Of a stretch of 64,000 nucleotides of DNA, positions 56,504 to 64,000 are shown one piece after another; positions within the stretch are counted from its first letter, which is position 1, and every line of letters begins with the position of its first letter. The DNA comes from Competibacter_A sp037045535 (lineage in GTDB: Bacteria > Pseudomonadota > Gammaproteobacteria > Competibacterales > Competibacteraceae), in NCBI GenBank assembly GCA_037045535.1, contig JBAOHI010000073.1, positions 248,001-312,000 on the forward strand. Direction: 5' to 3'. The notes under the pieces are model-generated. The model ran no database searches. It saw nothing but the letters and a program-made list of their open reading frames with translations, and had not been told where the DNA came from. The position numbers and the translations under genes are program-made.

Positions 56504-59188
56504 TTATTCAAACTCATACCCAAAATCACCATCTCGTACACTCACATGTACCCGTGCGATCAGCTTCCCTTCCACCATGCGTGTTAAGAATTCCTGACTG
56601 ATGGCCGGTAACATGGTATTGGTTAGGATTGCATCGACCATCCGTCCGCCACTTTCCAGTTCAGTACAACGGCTAACGATCAATTTCACCACTTCGTCGT
56701 CGTAACCGAATGGCACCTTGTGGTTTTCCTTAATCCGTTTCTCAATCCGGCCTAATTGCAGACGCACGATATCGCCAATCATCTCGTCGCTAAGCGGATA
56801 ATAAGGAATGGTTACCAACCGCCCTAACAGAGCGGGCGGAAATACCTTGAGCAATGGCTCACGCAATGCTTTACCCAAACCTTCCGGATCGGGCAGCAAT
56901 TCCGGATCCTTGCACATGTTCATGATCAAGTCGGTACCGACATTGGTAGTCAACAAAATCAGGGTATTCTTGAAATCGATGAACCGGCCCTCGCCGTCTT
57001 CCATCCAGCCCTTGTCGAACACTTGAAAAAAGATTTCATGAACATCGTGATGCGCTTTTTCCACCTCGTCCAACAACACCACGCTGTAGGGCCGACGGCG
57101 CACGGCCTCGGTGAGCACTCCGCCCTCGCCATAACCAACGTAACCTGGCGGCGCACCCTTGAGGGTGGAAACGGTATGCGCCTCCTGGAACTCACTCATG
57201 TTGATCGTGATGACGTTTTGCTCGCCACCGTATAGTGCTTCGGCCAAGGTCAGGGCGGTTTCGGTCTTGCCCACGCCGGAAGGGCCGGCCAGCATGAATA
57301 CGCCGATCGGCTTGTTGGGATTGTCCAGCGCGGCACGCGAAGTTTGGATACGGCGCGCGATCATCTCCAGGGCATGACGCTGGCCGATGATGCGGCGGTT
57401 GAGAATATCGGCCAAACTCAACACGGTTTCGATTTCGTTCTTGACCATGCGCCCGACCGGGATGCCGGTCCAGTCGGCGACCACCGACGCCACCGCTTGC
57501 GCGTCCACGCTAGGCAGAATCAGCGGCGACTCGCCCTGCAACTCGTGCAGTTTGGTCTGGAGTTCATGAAGTTCCGCCAGCCAAGTTTGCCGCTGCGGAT
57601 CGGGTTCGGTGGCAGCCCCCGCTTCGACTGTGCCGCCGTCGCCGCGCAACTTGGCGCGCAGTTCGAGAATTTGATCGACCAGCCCCTTCTCCTCTTGCCA
57701 GCGGGCTTCCAATTCCGTCAGTCGCGCCTCCTCGGCCTGTAACTTTTCGGTGGCTGCCGCTTCGCGCTGGGCGGTATCGATACCGACCGCCGTTTCACGG
57801 CCGATGATCTCCAGTTCAGTTTTGAAACCTTCGATACGGCGGCGGCTATCCTCGACCTCGGCCGGGACCGCGTGCAGGCTGATCGCCACCCGGGCGCTAG
57901 CAGTATCCAGCAGGCTGACCGCCTTGTCGGGCAACTGGCGAGCCGGGATGTAACGATGCGACAGTTTGACCGCCGCCTCCAACGCTTCGTCGAGAATCTG
58001 TACCCGATGATGCTGCTCCATGGTCGAGGCCATGCCGCGCATCATCAAAATGGTCTTTTCCTCGCTCGGCTCGCCGACTTGGACGACTTGAAACCGACGG
58101 GTCAGGGCGGGGTCTTTTTCGATGTGCTTCTTGTACTCGGCCCACGTCGTCGCGGCGATGGTGCGCAGCTTACCGCGCGCCAGCGCCGGCTTGAGCAGGT
58201 TAGCGGCGTCGCCGGTACCCGCCGCACCGCCAGCACCGACCAGGGTATGCGCTTCGTCGATGAACAGAATGATCGGCTTGGGAGAAGATTGCACCTCGTC
58301 GATCACCTGCCGCAGTCGGTTCTCAAATTCGCCTTTCATGCTGGCGCCAGCCTGCAACAACCCCACGTCCAGCACCCGTAGCGTTACCTCCTTGAGGGGT
58401 GGGGGCACGTCGCCAGACGCGATGCGCTGAGCGAAACCTTCCACGACCGCTGTCTTACCGACGCCGGCCTCACCGGTCAGGATCGGGTTGTTCTGGCGGC
58501 GGCGCATCAGAATATCGACGATCTGGCGGATTTCCTCGTCGCGGCCGACGATGGGGTCCAGCTCGCCCTTGCGTGCCCGTTCGGTGAGATCGACCGAGAA
58601 ACGCTGGAGCGCCTCCTGTTTCCCCATCTGCGCGGGCGCCATCGCCTCACTGGCCTCGCCGGGTGCCGCGCCGCCGCCGACCTGGGAGCCGTCCGAGGCA
58701 CGCAACCCGGATTCCGGGGATGCCGCGACGAGGGTCGCAAACTGCTCGGTCAAGGTATCAAGCTTGACCTTGTCGAATTCTCGCGAGATCGCGAGCAGCG
58801 CGTTGCGCAAATCAGCGGTCTTTAGAATGCCGACCACCAGATGGCCGGTACGCACCTGGCTATCACTGAACATCAAGGTCGCGTAAACCCACGCCTCCTT
58901 CACCGCCGTGTCCACATGCGACGACAGATCGGAGATCGAGGTCGCTCCGCGCGGCAGGCGATCCAGCGCCTCGGTAAAGTCCTTGGCGACCTTGCCCGGA
59001 TTCAGTCCGAAGTGCTGGATGATCCGGTGCAGATCCGAGTCCTGAAGTTGCAAGATTTGGTGCAGCCAATGCACCAGTTCCACGTAGGGATTGCCTCGCA
59101 GCTTACAGAAAACGGTGGCGCTTTCGATAGCTTTGTAGCCGACGCTGTTCAATTTCCCGAACAGAGCGACGCGACTGATTTCGGCCAT
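56504..59188 (-). CDS. clpV: T6SS ATPase ClpV (TssH)
   Basis: An 894-residue double-AAA+ unfoldase that disassembles the contracted TssB/TssC sheath. An N-terminal ClpN domain is followed by AAA-1 (Walker A GEAGVGKTAV), a short coiled-coil middle domain and AAA-2 (Walker A GPSGVGKTETA, pore loop GAPPGYVGYGEGG). NMSEFQEAHTVSTLKGA and the ESGGRMVDAILTNTMLPA C-terminus are ClpV-type rather than ClpB-type. Position directly after tssG supports the T6SS assignment. TagJ, encoded upstream at 62625-63473, is known to bind the ClpV N-domain in this T6SS subtype. Confidence 0.95.
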   Translation of the reverse strand: MAEISRVALFGKLNSVGYKAIESATVFCKLRGNPYVELVHWLHQILQLQDSDLHRIIQHFGLNPGKVAKDFTEALDRLPRGATSISDLSSHVDTAVKEAWVYATLMFSDSQVRTGHLVVGILKTADLRNALLAISREFDKVKLDTLTEQFATLVAASPESGLRASDGSQVGGGAAPGEASEAMAPAQMGKQEALQRFSVDLTERARKGELDPIVGRDEEIRQIVDILMRRRQNNPILTGEAGVGKTAVVEGFAQRIASGDVPPPLKEVTLRVLDVGLLQAGASMKGEFENRLRQVIDEVQSSPKPIILFIDEAHTLVGAGGAAGTGDAANLLKPALARGKLRTIAATTWAEYKKHIEKDPALTRRFQVVQVGEPSEEKTILMMRGMASTMEQHHRVQILDEALEAAVKLSHRYIPARQLPDKAVSLLDTASARVAISLHAVPAEVEDSRRRIEGFKTELEIIGRETAVGIDTAQREAAATEKLQAEEARLTELEARWQEEKGLVDQILELRAKLRGDGGTVEAGAATEPDPQRQTWLAELHELQTKLHELQGESPLILPSVDAQAVASVVADWTGIPVGRMVKNEIETVLSLADILNRRIIGQRHALEMIARRIQTSRAALDNPNKPIGVFMLAGPSGVGKTETALTLAEALYGGEQNVITINMSEFQEAHTVSTLKGAPPGYVGYGEGGVLTEAVRRRPYSVVLLDEVEKAHHDVHEIFFQVFDKGWMEDGEGRFIDFKNTLILLTTNVGTDLIMNMCKDPELLPDPEGLGKALREPLLKVFPPALLGRLVTIPYYPLSDEMIGDIVRLQLGRIEKRIKENHKVPFGYDDEVVKLIVSRCTELESGGRMVDAILTNTMLPAISQEFLTRMVEGKLIARVHVSVRDGDFGYEFE

Positions 59189-59242
59189 AGATTCGGACTC
59201 CGGTGGCGTTTAAGTCGTTCAATAATCGCTGAATCAAAAAGA

Positions 59243-60275
59243 TCAGGTACAGTAGGTCACGGCATCTAATTTCAGATCATCGGCATCGCGTGCCAAGGGT
59301 CGATCGGTTAACCAAGTCGTCCACCCCAGTTGCGAGCCCTCGCCCAACATCAGCGGGGGGACCTCTTCCTTTTTGAGGATCAAATTAACATCCCACAGCA
59401 ACTCGTCGCCGACGTAATTGCGAACCCAGGCAACCAACCGCCGCAGGCTATCGCGACCTGGCAAAAGCCGTTGGAATTCGCCCAGCGTCATCGGCCCCAT
59501 GACGATGCGAAATCGATATTGGCAATCCCATACCCGCTCGCCGATGACCGCTGTCATCCCCAGCAGGCCCGTGGCCGGCGTTTCCCCCAACCGGCAACGA
59601 CTGGCTTCGGACAGCGGCAGCCAATGTCCAACAAACATTTCGATGAGGACCGATATCTTGAAAAAATCGGCAAGAATCGCCTGCAAGCCTTCGGCGTTAC
59701 GGGTCTGGCACACCAGGCGGCCGGCGTAATGGAACTTGGCAAGATCCGGCACCGCGTCCCGGTTCCACAGCGACGGCATCCCCAGAGCCAAACTGGGCAC
59801 CGATATAAACGTTAAAACGGTCGGTTTCCGGTCGATCGTAACTGACCGTCGGTTGGGTATCGGCCCAAGCCCGGTAGAACAGGCCCAGCATCCGGTGGTG
59901 GAAAATGTCGGCGAACCAGGCGAACGTCCGATCATCGTGGTTGCGCCAACGGTCGCGGGCGTACTCGGTCAGATGCAGCGGCAGCGGTCCATTCGGACCA
60001 AATAGCCCCAGAAAATATTCGGACAGCCGTGGCGGCCGACCTTCACTCCCCGGATCGAACGCCGCCAGCGTGGCCGGCGCGAAAGTCAGCGAAGGCTCTT
60101 GCGCCAGGCGTACCGGATCGTCGACCAGTCGGGTCGATTTTCCCAGCCGGGGCTGATCGCGGTACAGACATTCCAACCGCCGCAGCGCCTGAAAAAAATG
60201 AAAAGCATACGGCTCGCGCCGCAGCGCCTCGAACAGGGCTACAGCGTATGTCTGCGCCCGATCTGGACTGGCCAT
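59243..60275 (-). CDS. tssG: T6SS baseplate subunit TssG (ImpH), one frameshift
   Basis: The first frame starts MASPDRAQTYAVALFEALRR, then LRRLECLYRDQPRLG and LTEYARDRWRNHDD, the N-terminus of TssG. It loses register near 59795-59797, a CCC run on the minus strand. Removing one C joins DRFNVYIGA to SLALGMPSLWN, and the second frame continues with AKFHYAGRL, PLSEASRCRLG and RIVMGPMTLGEFQRLLPG to the stop at 59243. About 343 residues are restored, the family length. TssG with TssF and TssE forms the baseplate wedge. It overlaps tssF by 37 bp. The break would disable T6SS if real, so a consensus error is likely. Confidence 0.88.
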
Positions 60276-62116
60276 CGAATAATCTCGCCCCGTTCGGTCG
60301 ATCTGACCACCGTCTCGGTCAGCGAATTGATGGAAACGTACTTGGCGAAAAACCGCTCCAACACCGCCCCCATCAGGAAAATACCCACGCCCTCAAAGGC
60401 GGCTTCATCAAGGGTGACGGTGACCTCCAGACCCCGGGCAAACGCGATAGGGCCCGGCACCGGCGCGCGCCGCGTGATCGGCACGGTTTGTACCGAATTG
60501 ACACCATCGATTTGCCTGCGGGTCGCCATCTCCGCCAGCTCGCCGTACAACGCCAGCAACTGCCGGAGCGCCACCGCGCCCTGATGAGGGTCGGTGTCGG
60601 CAATCGACAGATAATTCAGGGCCAGATGACTGATCAACCGCCAAGCGGTATCCCCGTGGGCGTGGGACGGGCGCGGCCGGGTGGGCCCTGCCACGCAACG
60701 CACCGATCGAACCGGTGCGCCCGAGGCCAGAGTAAAGTCGGTGTCGCCCCGCCCGATGGGCATGTGCAGCGGCAAATCGCGATTGGTACACACCGTGGTG
60801 ACCGCCAGTTGCCGCAGACCGGTCCGATAGGGAGCTTCGTCGGCATCCACCAACGCCAGGTAGACTTCGCTGCCGACATAGCTGGAGCGTGGCCCGACGC
60901 GCCGTTGTCGGGTAGACAACAGGCGCGGCAGCCGATGAATCGTATAGTACGACCGCAGGTCACGCTGGCTAACCCGATCATAACTGGCGTAGAACGGCAG
61001 AAACTCTTGCTCCTCGCCCTCGGTGCCGATGCCGGTTACGCCGGTGATTTGGTAAACCTCGAAATCCATCGGCCGGGTACGATCGGGCACTACATGGTGC
61101 TCCGCGACCTGATCGCTCAGGTGAATGCGATCCGCTCGCTTGGGAAACAGGTTGATGGCCGGAGCGCAAAAGAGGGTAAAATTTTCGGTCGCCACCACGT
61201 TTTCCAGAGCCGGGTCCACGCGGTTGAGCAGAATCAGGAGCTCCAACTCATTGCCGGTGCAACGGCGCGTCGCCGGCCCCAACCCGCCCAGTTCCACGAA
61301 CAGATACCGCTGCGGAAACGAGAAGTATTCGTGCAGCAACCGATAGCCTTGGAACGAGGGCGGCGTGCATGGCAGCAGTGCCTGCTCGTCCTCAAACCCG
61401 ACCCGTCGGATCGCGCTTTTGGCGATGACCTCATGCCAGGGCGCCGGCCGCTGGCCCGGCCGAGCCACCAGCATGACGGCGTTGGCCAGCAATTGCTCGT
61501 AAAGCCGCGCCGGCAGCGTATCGCTACCCTGCAAAAAGAGCGGCAATCGCTCCAATCCCATCTTGTCGAAGGATAACCCGGGCAAGGTCGAACGCAATCG
61601 CAGCCGGATGCCAGCGCGGACCTTGGGCAAATCGGGCAGATCCAGTTGGGCGACCGGCTCCTTGCCGGCGAAATACTGAGCCTCGGTCAATTCCAGCGGC
61701 CACAGCGTCACATCGTGCGCTGTTCGGTACTCACAAGAAGTCTGCTCGTCCTTGCCCAACAGACTCCGCAATTCGCTTCCCCGGGGAATGACGAATCCTT
61801 GCGCAAGTGAACCCTCGGTCGGCTCCGGCCGGAACTGGGCCACCAACATCGACGGAGTCGGCAGCAGATAGTGCGGATAAATCATCTCCAGCAAATGCTG
61901 GGTAAAGCGCGGGAACTCGTCATCCATCTTGAGTTGCACCCGCGCCGCCAGGAAGCTGAACCCTTCGAGCAAGCGCTCGACGTAGGGATCAGCGCACTCG
62001 AATCCTTCCAGGCCGAGCCGGCCGGCGATCTTCGGAAATTCGCGGGCGAACTCGCCGCCCATCTCACGCAGGTGCTGAAGCTCCCGGTTATAGTAATCGA
62101 GCAGGCGCGGATTCAC
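60239..62116 (-). CDS. tssF: T6SS baseplate subunit TssF (ImpG/VasA)
   Basis: A 625-residue protein starting MNPRLLDYYNRELQHLREMG, the classic TssF opening, followed by GLEGFECADPYVERLLEGFS, a conserved motif; the C-terminal part includes FFAKYVSINSLTETVV. The TssF-TssG heterotrimer forms the baseplate scaffold around the VgrG hub. tssE ends one base before the start, and tssG overlaps the end by 37 bp. Confidence 0.95.
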   Translation of the reverse strand: MNPRLLDYYNRELQHLREMGGEFAREFPKIAGRLGLEGFECADPYVERLLEGFSFLAARVQLKMDDEFPRFTQHLLEMIYPHYLLPTPSMLVAQFRPEPTEGSLAQGFVIPRGSELRSLLGKDEQTSCEYRTAHDVTLWPLELTEAQYFAGKEPVAQLDLPDLPKVRAGIRLRLRSTLPGLSFDKMGLERLPLFLQGSDTLPARLYEQLLANAVMLVARPGQRPAPWHEVIAKSAIRRVGFEDEQALLPCTPPSFQGYRLLHEYFSFPQRYLFVELGGLGPATRRCTGNELELLILLNRVDPALENVVATENFTLFCAPAINLFPKRADRIHLSDQVAEHHVVPDRTRPMDFEVYQITGVTGIGTEGEEQEFLPFYASYDRVSQRDLRSYYTIHRLPRLLSTRQRRVGPRSSYVGSEVYLALVDADEAPYRTGLRQLAVTTVCTNRDLPLHMPIGRGDTDFTLASGAPVRSVRCVAGPTRPRPSHAHGDTAWRLISHLALNYLSIADTDPHQGAVALRQLLALYGELAEMATRRQIDGVNSVQTVPITRRAPVPGPIAFARGLEVTVTLDEAAFEGVGIFLMGAVLERFFAKYVSINSLTETVVRSTERGEIIRWPVQIGRRHTL

Positions 62117-62632
62117 TCAGTGCAACCTCGTCTGACCAGCTTCTTCGATTTTCACCTGACCGCTCTCCAAGTCGATCTCCGTCTTCAAATACAATTGCAA
62201 GGGCAGGGGCTGTGCCCACAGTTCGCCTTCGATCTCGAAGGTCAGAGCATTGCGGCTCATGTGCTCACCGGTGAGATTGACGCGGACCCGCAGCGAATCG
62301 CGCAGGATGCGCGGCTCGAAATCCACGAGCACCTGACGGAGCGTTTGCTCCAGTGCGATCGCATCCAGACCGTGGGCCATCATCCCCGCCAGGGAAGGCA
62401 GCCCGTAATTGACGACGGATCGGGCCGCGAAGGAATAGCGTTCGATGTCCTCGCTGATCGGCATGCAGCTAGCGTTCAGCAACCAGGCCAAATCACGCAG
62501 GACGCACTCCCGCAACCGGAGCATGGACAGCACGCGCTTGTCGCGAGATTCCTGCGGGTGATCAGGCTCGTCGTCGGTCAACCGATCCAGCAGCGAGGGC
62601 TGCAAACGCTCCTTGGGCGTCAGTTCAGCCAT
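62117..62632 (-). CDS. tssE: T6SS baseplate subunit TssE (gp25-like)
   Basis: A 171-residue gp25-like lysozyme-fold protein. RLQPSLLDRLTDDEPDHPQ, LRECVLRDLAWLLNAS and the C-terminal ALTFEIEGELWAQPLPLQLY match TssE. Its counterpart in phage T4 starts sheath polymerisation. ATG 62632 overlaps the tagJ stop by 8 bp. The frame is open farther upstream, but those codons overlap tagJ and are not family-like. Confidence 0.93.
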   Translation of the reverse strand: MAELTPKERLQPSLLDRLTDDEPDHPQESRDKRVLSMLRLRECVLRDLAWLLNASCMPISEDIERYSFAARSVVNYGLPSLAGMMAHGLDAIALEQTLRQVLVDFEPRILRDSLRVRVNLTGEHMSRNALTFEIEGELWAQPLPLQLYLKTEIDLESGQVKIEEAGQTRLH

Positions 62633-63473
62633 CGCCGATACCCGCCTCCAGCTTGATTTCTTCCGTGGGATCTTCCTGGAAATCCAGCTCGATTCGCCGG
62701 ATGTCGAGCAGTGGATATTCGTCACCGTCGGTCGCCAGCATACGTTGGCCCAGCCCCACGCAGGTTCCGCTTTCGTTTTCCAACCATGCGGTCTTGCGGC
62801 CCAGTTGTACCAGCGGATCGGTGCTAGCCTGCGAGTCGGGATAGCGCGCTGGGATGAAGCCGACGGTTTCACCGCCATTAGCCCAGGTGAACTGGGCAGG
62901 CATCCAGACGCAATCCCGTAAATCAACGGGCTGTTCGAAGGCGATGGTTCGGATCCGCTGGAACGGAATCCAATAGTAGCGGCCGTTCACGATGGCCTCC
63001 AGCATCGGTCCTAGTCGAGGATCGGCATCGGCGATCCAGGCGAACGGCTGGTCATCCAACGTGCCGGAAACCACCTCGGCGGCTTCGAAGGCCCGCTCGC
63101 GCACCTCCCGGGCCTGATCGTGATGACCATCGGCACTCAGGCGCAACGCTTCGAGTAGCAACGCCACCCAAGATTCGGGGTCGCCGAAGATCAAGGGCGA
63201 ACGCCGGCCCGCGAATACGTCCGCACGCAACAACTCGCACTGGATGGCCTCGCGATAGGTTCGCACCATCGGCAACGTCGCCGGATCCATCTCGCTCAGC
63301 ACGCGCAGTTGGGTCAGCGCTCGCTCCCACTGCCCCATGACCGCCAGCAACTGAAACAAAAATACGCGTAGCTCGGAATCAGCGGGAGCCTTGCGAATCT
63401 CGGCTTGCAGGGATTGCAACGCCTCTTGCGGATGGCCCTCGCGCAACAGCTGCTGAGCCTGATGTGCATGCAT
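62625..63473 (-). CDS. tagJ: T6SS accessory protein TagJ (ImpE)
   Basis: A 282-residue ImpE-family protein with an N-terminal TPR-like helical part (LLREGHPQEALQSLQAEIRK) and the family core IADADPRLGPMLEAIVNGRY, YWIPFQRIRTIAFEQP and FWMPAQFTW-like segment. TagJ occurs in a subset of T6SSs, where it binds ClpV and the sheath component TssB. Located between hcp and tssE, the standard order of the ImpE-containing cluster type. Confidence 0.92.
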   Translation of the reverse strand: MHAHQAQQLLREGHPQEALQSLQAEIRKAPADSELRVFLFQLLAVMGQWERALTQLRVLSEMDPATLPMVRTYREAIQCELLRADVFAGRRSPLIFGDPESWVALLLEALRLSADGHHDQAREVRERAFEAAEVVSGTLDDQPFAWIADADPRLGPMLEAIVNGRYYWIPFQRIRTIAFEQPVDLRDCVWMPAQFTWANGGETVGFIPARYPDSQASTDPLVQLGRKTAWLENESGTCVGLGQRMLATDGDEYPLLDIRRIELDFQEDPTEEIKLEAGIGDG

Positions 63474-63582
63474 GGCTTACCCTCTTCTCCATCGGCCGGA
63501 AGCCGGTCCAAGTCCGGAAAAACCATCGGGCGAGGGGAGAAACGCAAACCGTTCCCCCCCGCTCCCCGATAGCGCGCCGAGA

Positions 63583-64000
63583 TTACGCCTTGGAGTTGGC
63601 CGCAATATCGAACGTAAACTTCGGCTTGTCACCTTCGCTACCGTCCGCCTTCTGCTCGGTGTAATTCACTTCCACCTTGGCAAAGTTGAGGGAGACGTTC
63701 TCGGTCAACCGATCTTCACCGCCCGAACCGCCGGTCGAATACGACGTGATCAGAACCTGAGTCATCTTGATCGTCATATACGTCATGGGCTTGTCGCCCG
63801 CCTTACGCAGAATCAGCGTGGCTTCGTCGTAGTGCTTGCCAGTCGAGCATTTCCCCATGATGTCCGGAGATGCCTTATCGACGTACTTGGTGACCGACAT
63901 ATCCTGCACGTTCACCTTGCCGGAACCCGAACCGCCACCGACGTGTCCGGAGCCGTACTGGCTCAGGCCCCAGCTCCAGGCCAGCACGTCGATCTTGCCC
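63583..64000 (-). CDS. hcp: T6SS tube protein Hcp (TssD), N-terminus beyond the window
   Basis: The last 139 codons of an Hcp1-family protein; the 5' end continues past 64000. GKIDVLAWSWGLSQYGSG, ITKTVDKASP-like VTKYVDKASPDIMGKCSTGK and TLILRKAGDKPMTYMTIKM are typical of the long Hcp1 variant; it ends FTFDIAANSKA. Hcp hexamers stack into the needle tube and carry small effectors. The TAA stop at 63583 is 110 bp upstream of tagJ, in the same operon. Confidence 0.93.
   Translation of the reverse strand, partial: GKIDVLAWSWGLSQYGSGHVGGGSGSGKVNVQDMSVTKYVDKASPDIMGKCSTGKHYDEATLILRKAGDKPMTYMTIKMTQVLITSYSTGGSGGEDRLTENVSLNFAKVEVNYTEQKADGSEGDKPKFTFDIAANSKA

Noticed and set aside
56504..59188. Housekeeping ClpB disaggregase
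   Set aside because: Immediate T6SS context, short middle domain and ClpV-type C-terminus; called ClpV.
60029..61576. A 515-codon plus-strand open frame across tssF and tssG
   Set aside because: Antisense shadow; the minus strand holds clearly recognisable T6SS genes.

Overview
The window is a chromosomal segment of a GC-rich gammaproteobacterium. The evidence is the elongation factor P beta-lysylation set (efp, epmA, epmB), hflD next to mnmA, rdgC, yicC, a RelA-type ppGpp synthetase and a type VI secretion (T6SS) cluster. A phasin-like protein, a glycogen branching enzyme, the glyoxylate shunt pair aceA/aceB and a large acetyl-CoA hydrolase/transferase suggest an organism that cycles carbon stores and acetate. 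A Competibacter-like lineage would fit, but that is inference only.

Layout. 1-6 kb: a FimX-like cyclic-di-GMP protein running off the left edge, then epmB/efp/epmA, psd and a SCO copper chaperone. 6-9.4 kb: prmB and hemN, with an eroded EAL-domain fragment between them and an ISAs1-type transposase tail after hemN. 9.4-14.8 kb: one 1801-residue multidomain glycosyltransferase. 15-22.7 kb: VWA/MoxR pair, cysteine synthase, hemW, a small unknown, rdgB, rph, yicC. 22.9-27.2 kb: aceB and aceA, then divergent glk. 27.2-32.6 kb: an accessory block with a TIR-CHAT-STAND-TPR protein broken by about 20 frameshifts and an Rpn-type nuclease with two more. 32.6-43.7 kb: phhB, a haem-binding DUF3365 protein, a Nudix hydrolase, the branched-chain amino-acid ABC operon (livKHMGF), an Ala-rich coiled-coil protein, rdgC, a phasin, mnmA-hflD. 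43.7-53.6 kb: relA, a cytochrome c lipoprotein, glgB, the CoA hydrolase/transferase, a SnoaL-like protein, a YheT-type hydrolase and a stand-alone acyl carrier protein. 53.9-64 kb, minus strand: T6SS genes hcp (cut by the right edge), tagJ, tssE, tssF, tssG and clpV, followed by an AT-rich pair that looks like an effector and its periplasmic immunity protein.

The most interesting elements are (i) the TIR+CHAT+STAND+TPR fusion, a plausible defence or cell-death sensor whose catalytic residues survive although the frame is broken many times; (ii) the candidate T6SS cargo pair, a LysM-like plus Cys/His-domain protein and a signal-peptide-bearing neighbour; and (iii) the pattern of single-base frameshifts. 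About 27 were located by protein continuity, nearly all in the +1 direction, and most of them lie in the 27.7-33.3 kb block. This raises the question of genuine decay against consensus error. All calls come from reading the sequence and translations; no database search was run.
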